Below, one piece after another: positions 57,305 through 64,000 of a stretch of DNA of 64,000 nt. A program made the translations under genes and the position numbers. How positions within the stretch are numbered: position 1 is the first letter of the stretch; every line of letters begins with the position of its first letter. Location of the stretch: the NCBI GenBank assembly GCA_963761035.1, contig CAVXFH010000002.1:682001-746000 (forward strand), read 5' to 3'. The notes beneath the pieces were generated by a model. That model did no database searches. It saw only the letters and a program-made list of their open reading frames with translations, and was not told where the DNA came from. The stretch comes from JARRQJ01 sp963761035 (lineage in GTDB: Bacteria > Pseudomonadota > Gammaproteobacteria > DRLM01).

Positions 57305-59203
57305 ATGTTGATTCTAAACGATCTCTCCCTATATCGGGGACCCAGGCTATTATTTAAAGGGGCGAACCTCACCATATTTCCCGGCCACAAAGTGGGCCTC
57401 ACCGGCGCCAACGGCAGCGGCAAATCCAGCCTGTTCGCCTTGATCCGCGGTGAACTCAAACAGGACGCCGGCGAATTTAGCCTGCCACCCGGCTGGGTCA
57501 TCGCCCATGTCGCCCAGGAAACCCCGGCGGTGGACACTCCTGCCATCGAGTATGTGATGGCCGGTGATGAAGAACTGGCGCAACTGCAAGCCGAACTCCA
57601 CCAGGCCGAGGCCATCCATGACGGCACACGGTTGGCGGCCTTGCACGCTCGCCTGGACAGCATCGACGGCTATACCGCCCGCAGCCGCGCCGCGCGACTC
57701 ATGCACGGCCTGGGGTTCAGCGCCGTGCAAGAGAATATGCCGGTGCGCGTCTTCTCCGGCGGCTGGCGTATGCGCCTCAACCTCGGCCGGGCCTTGATGT
57801 GCCGTTCCGATCTGTTATTGCTGGACGAACCCACCAATCACCTCGACCTTGATGCGGTGTTGTGGCTGGAAGAGTGGTTGCGCGCCTATCCGGGAACCTT
57901 ATTACTCATCTCCCACGATCGGGATTTTCTCGACACCGTGATCGGCCACATCCTGCACATCGCCAACCGGGAATTGAAACTCTACAGCGGCAACTACTCC
58001 GCCTTTGAACGCCGCCGCGCCGAACAACTGGCGGGGCAACACGCCGCCTACGAAAAACAGCAGCGCGAGATCGCCCATATGCGCAGCTTCGTGGACCGCT
58101 TCCGCGCCCAGGCCACTAAGGCCCGTCAGGCGCAAAGCCGTCTCAAGGCCCTGGAGCGCATGGAACTCATCGCCCCGGCCCATGTCGACTCGCCGTTTAC
58201 ATTTTCATTTCGCGCCCCGGAACAATTGCCCCACCCCCTGCTACGCCTGGAAACCGCGGCGACGGGCTATGATGAACAGGCCATAATCGACGGGGTGAAT
58301 CGCGACTTTTTCCCCGGTGACCGCTTAGGGTTGCTGGGTCCCAACGGCGCGGGAAAATCCACCCTGATTAAACTCCTCGCCGGCGAGCTCGCGCCGCTGG
58401 CGGGAAAACGCAGCGAGGCGTCCGGGCTATGCATCGGCTATTTCGCCCAGCATCAACTGGAACAACTCCGCCCCCAGGACACCCCGCTGCAACACCTGCT
58501 GCGCCTCGATCCCCAAGCCGGCGAACAATCGCTGCGAGATTTTCTGGGCAGCTTCGGTTTTATGGGCGACGACGCCTTCGCCGCAGTCGCGCCCTTCTCC
58601 GGTGGCGAGAAGGCGCGGCTGGTATTAGCATTACTGGTATATCAAAAACCGAATTTTCTGCTGCTGGACGAGCCCACCAATCATCTTGACCTGGAGATGC
58701 GCCACGCCCTGGACATGGCGCTGCAAGATTTCCAAGGAGCCCTGGTGCTGGTATCGCACGATCGTTACCTGCTGCGCACTGTATGCGACACATTCCTGCT
58801 GGTGAGCGACGGCCGTGTCGCGCAGTTCGACGGCGATCTGGAAGATTATCGCCGCTGGATTGCACAGAGCCGCACCGGCGTTGAAAAAGACGCATATACC
58901 ATCGGTGGACACAGCGCCGATGCACGCAAGATGAAGCGCCGCGATGAGGCCGAGCGCCGTCAACGCCTACATCCGCTCAAGGCCGCGGTGGAACGCTGGG
59001 AAACCGCCGTCACCGCATTGGAAGCGCAAAGAGCCGCATTACAACAACAACTGGCCGATCCGCTCCTCTACCAAGAACAGCACAAAGAACGTCTACGTAT
59101 ACTATTGAACGATCAGGCGCGAGTCGTTAAAGACTTGACGGCGGCGGAAGCACAATGGTTGAAGACCGGCGAGGCCCTGGAAGCCGCCGAACGCGAACCC
59201 TGA
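57305..59203 (+). CDS. ABC-F ATPase, YheS type
   Basis: A soluble tandem ABC protein of 632 residues without membrane domains. Both halves are complete: Walker A GANGSGKSS (about 34) and GPNGAGKST (about 345), signatures VFSGGWRMRLNLGRAL and PFSGGEKARLVLAL, and two LLLDEPTNHLDL Walker B segments. The inter-domain arm (about 235-300) and the C-terminal coiled coil (about 570-630) match YheS in length. ABC-F proteins act on ribosomes to resolve stalling. The frame could extend 13 codons upstream but ATG 57305 starts exactly at the family start LILNDLSLYRG. Confidence 0.94.
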   Translation: MLILNDLSLYRGPRLLFKGANLTIFPGHKVGLTGANGSGKSSLFALIRGELKQDAGEFSLPPGWVIAHVAQETPAVDTPAIEYVMAGDEELAQLQAELHQAEAIHDGTRLAALHARLDSIDGYTARSRAARLMHGLGFSAVQENMPVRVFSGGWRMRLNLGRALMCRSDLLLLDEPTNHLDLDAVLWLEEWLRAYPGTLLLISHDRDFLDTVIGHILHIANRELKLYSGNYSAFERRRAEQLAGQHAAYEKQQREIAHMRSFVDRFRAQATKARQAQSRLKALERMELIAPAHVDSPFTFSFRAPEQLPHPLLRLETAATGYDEQAIIDGVNRDFFPGDRLGLLGPNGAGKSTLIKLLAGELAPLAGKRSEASGLCIGYFAQHQLEQLRPQDTPLQHLLRLDPQAGEQSLRDFLGSFGFMGDDAFAAVAPFSGGEKARLVLALLVYQKPNFLLLDEPTNHLDLEMRHALDMALQDFQGALVLVSHDRYLLRTVCDTFLLVSDGRVAQFDGDLEDYRRWIAQSRTGVEKDAYTIGGHSADARKMKRRDEAERRQRLHPLKAAVERWETAVTALEAQRAALQQQLADPLLYQEQHKERLRILLNDQARVVKDLTAAEAQWLKTGEALEAAEREP

Positions 59204-59219
59204 CGGCGAGCATCGCAAC

Positions 59220-59555
59220 ATGAGCAACCTTGGAATACTGTTCGCTCTCATCATACTGACATTCCTCGTGTGGTTCTGGGCCGACAGCATGCGTGTTCGG
59301 GAACGCGCCTTGCTCGTCTGCGCCAATGCCTGCAAAGAGGTCAACGCGCAATTACTGGATCAAACCGTCGCCTTGCGGCGTATCAGGATCGCCCGCGACC
59401 AAAACGGACGTTCGGCATGGCTGCGCACCTACCGCTTCGAGTACAGCCTCGACGGCGCCCAACGCCTGCGCGGCAGTGTGATAATGCGCGGCCACCTTGT
59501 GGAAACCGTGGCGATCCGATCCTCCGATGGCGGAACGCACTTCGAACAAGGCTAG
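59220..59555 (+). CDS. DUF3301 domain protein
   Basis: A 111-residue protein with an N-terminal hydrophobic segment (about 6-21, signal anchor) followed by a compact domain. RERALLVCANACKEVNAQLLDQTVALRRIRIARD and the central YRFEYSLDG are the DUF3301 signature. The family is small, found in gammaproteobacteria and of unknown role. It begins 16 bases after the ABC-F gene and should be translated from the same mRNA. Confidence 0.85.
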   Translation: MSNLGILFALIILTFLVWFWADSMRVRERALLVCANACKEVNAQLLDQTVALRRIRIARDQNGRSAWLRTYRFEYSLDGAQRLRGSVIMRGHLVETVAIRSSDGGTHFEQG

Positions 59556-60104
59556 CCGTTTCGCATTATCTGTCGCGGGCGGATTGCTCTAGACTAAAAT
59601 TGATACTCTCGATCTCCGTTCCGTCACCGCCAACCTTGCTATAAGCTCCATACGGCCTTGGCGCGATAACGTGATCCTGGACTGCTCGCGAAAACGGAGC
59701 AAAGAGCCTCACCGCCGAATTGGGGCACTATCGCGGTACGATCATAAAGGTTTAATAATTACCGGCATGCTGAATTGAAGAATCGTTCAAATTTTCAAGC
59801 CGCTTAAGTTCTTCCTCAATGCGCATTAAATTCCCCCCCAACGCCGACGGGGAGAATTCATTTGCTGACTCGGGACATAAGACTCCGCGGTTCTTTCTCT
59901 CGACAATATCCACTTTTAATCTACGTGAATAAATTCCCTATCGAATGCGCGTCATTTCTCGCACCTATACACTCAGTCTTTTCGATCCCCGGCTATCCTG
60001 CCATAATCCCCGAGTCGCGCCGCAAAACGATAAGAGCCAGGGAGGTCTTCCGTAATCAAACTGGCAGCAAATTGTTATGTATAAAACTCAAGAGGAGTTA
60101 ACGT
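59556..60104. other. intergenic stretch before the micropeptide
   Basis: A 549-base gap with no supported gene. A 79-codon plus-strand frame (59862-60101) lacks a ribosome binding site and family resemblance. CCCC-AACGCCGAC-GGGG near 59843 can form a small hairpin. I see no clear promoter. Confidence 0.4.
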
Positions 60105-60185
60105 ATGAATCCATTGGTAGGTGCCGCAATTTTCCCGCTCTTTTTCGTAGCGCTGATCATGCTGGCTGTTATGACTGGGGCCTAG
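60105..60185 (+). CDS. 26-residue predicted single-span membrane peptide
   Basis: A short frame starting at ATG 60105 behind a strong AGAGGAG site eight bases upstream, ending with TAG. It encodes MNPLVGAAIF..., then one uninterrupted hydrophobic span (about residues 4-23; PLFFVALIMLAV) and a short MTGA tail. The layout resembles bacterial micropeptides that dock to larger membrane complexes (CydX, KdpF, AcrZ type), but it matches none that I recognise. It is isolated: about 550 bases of gap precede it, and a large hairpin lies about 125 bases downstream. Coding status rests on the ribosome binding site and composition. Confidence 0.6.
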   Translation: MNPLVGAAIFPLFFVALIMLAVMTGA

Positions 60186-60613
60186 GTAGCTGCAGGCCAC
60201 TTGCGGAAAGTAACATCTCGCATTTCCGCAACGAGTGAATTTCAAACAATAATATTCACGTCATGGAATAAGCTCGGCATATTCCATCAAGCGAAGTAGC
60301 TATCAATTCGGGGCGCCAATTCGACTAAAGTTCGATTGCGCCCCGGTTTAATTTAATCCCAGTGCAGCCCATTGGGAAAGTTGTTCGGGTTAATGCTACG
60401 CGCCCACCTACCAATGCTCGTATACGGATTAGCGAGTATCCGTAGGCCGGAGGGCCAAGTGATGATGCGGCGGCAATTGCGGCAACAATCTGCCTCCCGA
60501 TGCACACCGCCATTGCATTTTCGCTGTCAATTCGATATTCCCAACATAACGACATCCATGATCCCGGGAAGACTCATTCCGCCCTCTTCTGATCTCCTCT
60601 AACGAAATAGGAC
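60186..60613. other. intergenic stretch after the micropeptide
   Basis: Apart from the hairpin at 60310-60344 I see no feature here. A 76-codon plus-strand frame (60372-60602) and a minus-strand one on the same bases look like chance frames. Confidence 0.4.
60310..60344 (+). terminator. long hairpin downstream of the micropeptide
   Basis: GGGGCG (60310-60315) and TTCGA (60320-60324) on the left mirror TCGA (60332-60335) and GCGCCCC (60338-60344) on the right, with a small AT loop and minor bulges. GGTTTAATTTAA follows, a weak T-tract. It may terminate the micropeptide transcript or be a structured RNA end. Confidence 0.5.
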
Positions 60614-60636
60614 GAGCACATTCTCAGAATGTGCTC
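60614..60636. repeat. perfect palindrome, candidate activator site
   Basis: Arms GAGCACATTC (60614-60623) and GAATGTGCTC (60627-60636) are exact inverted copies around TCA. It lies about 100 bases before the sigma-54 promoter at 60734, the usual distance for an enhancer-binding-protein site. No T-tract follows. Its right half extends as CAATCAAAC and recurs at 60684. Confidence 0.6.
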
Positions 60637-60683
60637 CAATCAAACAATTATCAGCGCCCATCCATGGTAGCCGGAATTGATAT

Positions 60684-60702
60684 GGAATGCTCCAATTAAA
60701 CC
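60684..60702 (+). repeat. second copy of the palindrome half-site
   Basis: GGAATGCTCCAATTAAACC repeats the right arm of the palindrome (GAATGTGCTCCAATCAAAC at 60627-60645) with a two-base deletion and one change. It sits between the palindrome and the sigma-54 promoter, like a weaker second operator. Confidence 0.5.
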
Positions 60703-60733
60703 GGATTGCCAAACCGATCCAGACATAATCTCT

Positions 60734-60749
60734 TGGCACGGCGGCTGCA
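60734..60749 (+). promoter_or_regulatory. sigma-54 promoter of the His-rich gene
   Basis: TGGCAC-N5-CTGCA: the -24 element is perfect, and the invariant GG and GC are ten bases apart as required. The -12 differs from consensus only in C for the first T. The start would be near 60760, giving a leader of about 86 bases before the ATG at 60846. The palindrome upstream would be the enhancer site. Confidence 0.65.
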
Positions 60750-60845
60750 TTCATCACTCACAGCAAAACGGTTGCACAGGCAATAAACTTCAATCTCATT
60801 CCCAATGATGGCCCTTTCTTTAAACGCGGAAACCGAGGAGTATCT

Positions 60846-61313
60846 ATGACCATATCGAGCATCTCATCGGCGACGAATCCATTTCTGACCAGCCTGCAAG
60901 GCGATGTCAAACAGCGCAATAGCGATTTCAGTGCGCTGGGGCAGGCACTGAACGCTGGCGACCTCTCCGGTGCGCAGCAGGCGTTTGCATCGTTACAATC
61001 GGATCAACAAAATCTCATTTCCGTAATGCAGAGCCAAGGCGGGCAACAATCCAATCCGCAAAACGGCGGCAATCAGCAAACCGATCCCTTGCAGGCGCTG
61101 CAGCAGGCGCTGAACTCGGGCGATCTCAGCGGCGCCCAGCAGGCCTTCGCCGCATTGCAACAGACCATGGTGCACGGTCATCATCACCACCATCATCACA
61201 ACAATGCCAGCGGCGTTCAAAACGGTACTCAATCCGCTACGATCACCCCGACAGGAAGCAACTCAGACGGTGACGGCAGCTCCAGCGTCGGCGGCATCGA
61301 CGTCAAGGCTTGA
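60846..61313 (+). CDS. His-rich protein with duplicated motif, function unknown
   Basis: A 155-residue protein with a GAGGAG ribosome binding site. It begins MTISSISSATNPF, without a signal peptide. A 21-residue unit, L.QALN.GDLSGAQQAFA.LQ, occurs twice (31-51 and 85-105), separated by a Gln/Asn/Gly-rich linker. Then comes a run with eight His in nine residues (110-118), likely to bind Ni, Zn or Cu. The tail is Ser/Asp/Gly-rich (SDGDGSSSVGG) and ends IDVKA. The two DNA copies of the unit have diverged at third positions, so the duplication is old and selected. Similar short proteins with the GDLSGAQQAFA unit occur in other proteobacteria, without assigned function. Low-complexity and uncharged character suggest a secreted or surface protein, which is unproven. 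Confidence 0.75.
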   Translation: MTISSISSATNPFLTSLQGDVKQRNSDFSALGQALNAGDLSGAQQAFASLQSDQQNLISVMQSQGGQQSNPQNGGNQQTDPLQALQQALNSGDLSGAQQAFAALQQTMVHGHHHHHHHNNASGVQNGTQSATITPTGSNSDGDGSSSVGGIDVKA

Positions 61314-61630
61314 TGGCTTGCGGAGTAAACCGCAGAAGCGCTCTCCGGAGCCCTTTCATTATTAAGGACTGAAGTTGATTTCCTAGAATCGCATACTGGC
61401 GGGCATTCCAGCGGACGCTATTTTTCGGCACCGGATGGCGGAATTCGCGGAGCGACTACGCAGTCAAAACTTTTGCGGCGTCATTCGCGCCTGCGTCTTA
61501 TTCTTGTTCATCGCTGGGAATTGGACACAACCATCATGCCGGATCTGTTACGTCTTCCCCTCCTTAAGGATAAAGACGAATCGGAGGCAGCTCAGATTAC
61601 GCTAAGCAGGGATCCCCGGCAGAGGATTCA
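61314..61630. other. intergenic stretch between His-rich gene and tag
   Basis: A 317-base gap between convergent genes. No gene, clear terminator or repeat is seen; the 76-codon frame at 61473-61703 runs into the tag gene and looks like chance. Confidence 0.4.
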
Positions 61631-62302
61631 TTACTCGCCAACCGTAAACGCCAGCACCTTGCTGATCTGGGACAGAGGGCGGCCGCTCTCCCGGCACCAA
61701 TGATTGAACGCATCTTGCACCCGCTTCAAATCGCGTTGTGATTTGGGTTCGGTGTCGACCACCGCTTCACGCAGCAGGGCGGCGACCACGTCGCGGCTGA
61801 GGATGAACGAATCCTTGCCCATGGCGCGCAGGAAGTATTGCGCCGAGGTGCCGCCCAGGCGGGCAGCGCGCTTTTTCAGCAGCAGCAACAGGCCGGTGTA
61901 ATCCTCGGCGGGCCAGTCGGCGAAAAAGCGCGCGGCACTGCCATGTTCCTCGGCCAGGTCGCAGAGCAAGGTGGCGTTGTCGCGCACCGCGAGGATCTTG
62001 GTAGCGTGGCGGATAATGCGCTTATCCCCGAGCAGCCGGTCCAGATCATCATCGGACATGAACTTCCAGCGTTGGGGATAGAACCCGGCGAATGCCGCTT
62101 CGATCGCAGGCCATTTTTTCTCCACCACCCGCCAGTTGAACCCGGCCTGAAACACGCACTGGCTCATCATCGCCAGCCAGCGATCGTCGGAAATCTTGAC
62201 CAGCCTGGCCTTAGCCAAGGGCATGGGCAGCAGGGCCTCAAGCGCCTTAGCGCCGCCCTTGCGTTTGGCGGCCCGATCATACAGTGCGGCGAATGATCTC
62301 AT
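61631..62302 (-). CDS. DNA-3-methyladenine glycosylase I family protein
   Basis: A 223-residue protein of the Tag-like base-excision repair family. MRSFAALYDRAAKRKGG at the front, SDDRWLAMMSQCVFQAGFNWRVVEKKWPAIEAAF (about 38-71), FMSDDDLDRLLGDKRIIRHATKI and the GKDSFILSRDVVAALLREAVVD segment (about 159-180) match the branch of the family commonly annotated as 3-methyladenine glycosylase I. The classical Tag zinc cysteines are not visible, so it belongs to the sister branch and its exact substrate is unsure. It is a single gene, upstream of hypX on the other side of a 150-base gap. Confidence 0.85.
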   Translation of the reverse strand: MRSFAALYDRAAKRKGGAKALEALLPMPLAKARLVKISDDRWLAMMSQCVFQAGFNWRVVEKKWPAIEAAFAGFYPQRWKFMSDDDLDRLLGDKRIIRHATKILAVRDNATLLCDLAEEHGSAARFFADWPAEDYTGLLLLLKKRAARLGGTSAQYFLRAMGKDSFILSRDVVAALLREAVVDTEPKSQRDLKRVQDAFNHWCRESGRPLSQISKVLAFTVGE

Positions 62303-62453
62303 GGTCGGATTCCCTTTGGGCGCGTTATTAACCGCACCCTGGAAAAATCCGGGGAAATACGGATCGGGTTCTGGTAACTGCCCATCAGTTTGTACATGAG
62401 GCAGTGGTCATGAGCAGAAGGGAACCCCTTCATCCCTCATTTCCGAATGAAAT

Positions 62454-64000
62454 TCATACTGTATCTTCCTCCGGCACTCTCCAGCCCAAGTCCCGGTGCT
62501 GCCCCAGGTGACGAGGCGTCCAGGAATGCGGAGTCTTGCCTACGAAATGATAACGCGCCACATGATAGCTGGGGTCGAACCCGAAGAAGTTGCGATGCAT
62601 GCGAGCGAGTTCCTCGGCCCGGTAGTTTGCCAACGGTTTCACCACCTCGTCGGCGAGGCGTCGCGCCCGCTTTGCGGCCAGGCGCTTAGTGAAGTCCGCC
62701 GCGGCGGCAAGTCCGGCGGCACGCGCGCCGGCCTGCTGCAGAAATTCCTTTGCGTCGTAACCGAAATGGTCGTCGATAAATCCCAGCTCCTTGGCCTCGG
62801 CCACTCCCATGGGCAGACGGTGATCCATGATCTTGCGCGCGCACGCCTCGCCCACCCGCCGCGGCAGAAGATAGGTCCAATACTCTGAACCGAACAGATT
62901 GCCCATGTTTTTGTAGTGGGGGTTGAGTATGACCCCGTCACGGGCCCACACCTGGTCGGCGGCAAGGGCCAGGAAGGCGCCGCCGGCTCCCGTGTTGCCT
63001 TGCATTGCCGAGACCGTAAGGTGGCTGTCGGTTTCGATAATCGCCTTGCATAGGTCGTCCATCGCATGGATGTTGCGCCAGGATTCATCGGCGGGCGAAT
63101 CCGCCGCCTCGATACGGTTCAGGTCCAAGCCGTTGCCAAAAAAATCCGCACCGCCCGTAAGCATGATGACTTTTGTAGGCCGTAGCCTGGCGGCCTCATA
63201 GGCCGCCACCAGGCGTTGGCAAGCCTGCGTGCCCATGGCACCGTTGTAGAAATCGAAGTGCAGGATACCGACCTCGTCCATCTCCTCGTAGCGGATATCT
63301 TCGCTGGCCTCAGCCATGACCTGCAGCTCGGCGGTCTCCGGAAACGCTATTGCTGCGGGCAACTTGATACCGGGTTCGCCGCCAAGCCTACGCGCTTGGC
63401 CGATCCACACTGCGCCGTCTGCGGTGGCACGCACGATGCCGTTGCCAGCCCGGCCCAGGATTGCGCCGGGCATGCCGCTCGCGGCGTAGGTACGCGCGTC
63501 GTAAAGATGGCACGGCCGATCAAAAAGGACATCCGCCACGCCAGGAAAACTATCCGCGGCGTGCATCTTGCGCAGCACGCTCGCCGTGCCGTCTCGGGAC
63601 CAGTCAATGGCACGGTCATTCTGACTCAGCCGCGCATGCATGGGACGCAGAGAAACCGGTTTGGGTTGCCAGCGCCCGCAGCGGTAATCCGCCAGCCTGT
63701 CCAGGGCCGCGCGCACTGCCCGTACCGCCGCTTCGGTGACTTCGTTGCGGTAAAGGCTGGATTTCTTTGCCTCGCGCATGGGGAAGGTTTCGGCCGCCCA
63801 GACCGGGCCGGCATCCAGTTGGGTCTCGGCCTGAAGTACGGTAACACCCCATTCTTCCACCCCCTTCATGATGGCCCAGTCCAAGGCCGATGCCCCCCGG
63901 TCGCCAATGATGCCGGGGTGCACGATCAGGCAGAGGTGTTTGCGCCAGACCGATTCGGGAATCGCCCGGCGCAGGTAGGGCGCGAGAATGAGGTGAGGGC
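62454..64000 (-). CDS. hypX: hydrogenase maturation protein HypX/HoxX (5' partial)
   Basis: The frame runs off the right edge: codons upstream of 63923 continue in frame (ILAPYLRRAIPESVW...CLIVHPGIIGD), so the ATG-like start at 63923 is internal. The N-terminal part is a formyl-THF transferase fold (HPGIIGDRGASALDWAI; a linker with FPGVADVLFDRPCHLYDA). The C-terminal half (about from 63310 down) is an enoyl-CoA-hydratase fold (GGADFFGNGLDLNRIE; NTGAGGAFLALAADQVW). HypX makes CO from N10-formyl-THF via formyl-CoA for the Fe(CO)(CN)2 centre of [NiFe] hydrogenase under air. The C-terminal VARYHFVGKTPHSWTP is also typical. The hydrogenase itself must lie elsewhere. Confidence 0.93.
   Translation of the reverse strand, partial: PHLILAPYLRRAIPESVWRKHLCLIVHPGIIGDRGASALDWAIMKGVEEWGVTVLQAETQLDAGPVWAAETFPMREAKKSSLYRNEVTEAAVRAVRAALDRLADYRCGRWQPKPVSLRPMHARLSQNDRAIDWSRDGTASVLRKMHAADSFPGVADVLFDRPCHLYDARTYAASGMPGAILGRAGNGIVRATADGAVWIGQARRLGGEPGIKLPAAIAFPETAELQVMAEASEDIRYEEMDEVGILHFDFYNGAMGTQACQRLVAAYEAARLRPTKVIMLTGGADFFGNGLDLNRIEAADSPADESWRNIHAMDDLCKAIIETDSHLTVSAMQGNTGAGGAFLALAADQVWARDGVILNPHYKNMGNLFGSEYWTYLLPRRVGEACARKIMDHRLPMGVAEAKELGFIDDHFGYDAKEFLQQAGARAAGLAAAADFTKRLAAKRARRLADEVVKPLANYRAEELARMHRNFFGFDPSYHVARYHFVGKTPHSWTPRHLGQHRDLGWRVPEEDTV

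Noticed and set aside
60052..60075. TGGCAG-like -24 element before the micropeptide
   Set aside because: The GC of the -12 element is not at the required ten-base distance.
60614..60636. Palindrome as a Rho-independent terminator
   Set aside because: No T-tract on either side, and it lies upstream of a promoter rather than after a gene.

Overview
This 64 kb window is ordinary, gene-dense chromosome from a gammaproteobacterium. The strongest evidence is gene order. Read on the minus strand, truA-trpF-trpB-trpA-accD-folC-dedD-cvpA-purF-metZ is the classic gammaproteobacterial cluster. The lptF-lptG pair, pepA-holC-valS, glrK-qseG-glrR and yeaG-yeaH-spoVR (ycgB) arrangements point the same way. 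The DNA is moderately GC-rich with AT-richer gaps. I saw no insertion sequences, phage genes, CRISPR arrays or rRNA. Genus cannot be set from this; the HypX-type gene at the right end suggests a lineage with an aerobically matured [NiFe] hydrogenase.

Layout. 0-2.5 kb: end of a PNPOx-like gene and two small membrane-protein genes. 2.8-13 kb: the truA...metZ cluster for tryptophan, fatty acid, folate, purine and methionine synthesis. metZ has its own promoter, followed at once by what reads as a SAM-II riboswitch with an intrinsic terminator and a competing antiterminator. 13-20 kb: a penicillin-binding endopeptidase, pgi-zwf-gnd (oxidative pentose phosphate entry with a short-type 6PGDH) and, divergently, glgA. 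20-28 kb: ppc, then pcnB-folK-dNK-panB-panC and panD on the minus strand, then a tRNA-Glu(CUC) with a clear promoter. 28-32 kb: accessory genes (an orphan flagellar-rod-like peptide, a UMF1-type transporter, a possible HxD...H oxygenase and an RCC1-repeat lipoprotein). 32-40 kb: lptFG, pepA-holC-orf-valS and a DUF2914 protein. 40-46 kb: the GlrK/QseG/GlrR envelope-signalling operon and prfC. 46-54 kb: prkA-yeaH-spoVR behind a strong sigma-54 promoter match, then a GspE/PilB-like protein with altered catalytic motifs and a remnant of msrQ. 54-59 kb: dienelactone hydrolase, a small exported protein, an RhlE helicase, an ABC-F ATPase and a DUF3301 protein. 59-62 kb: a gene-poor accessory stretch with a 26-residue membrane peptide, a palindrome, a sigma-54 promoter candidate and a His-rich protein with a duplicated motif. 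62-64 kb: a Tag-type glycosylase and the 3' part of hypX.

How it fits together. Most of the window is housekeeping biosynthesis. The regulatory thread is sigma-54: the window encodes a sigma-54 activator (GlrR) and carries two good -24/-12 matches, before prkA and before the His-rich gene. The best candidates for something not well described are the terminator-coupled SAM-II switch, the altered secretion-type ATPase and the sigma-54-linked His-rich locus with its neighbouring micropeptide. All functions are assigned by reading the protein sequences against remembered families; no database search was run.
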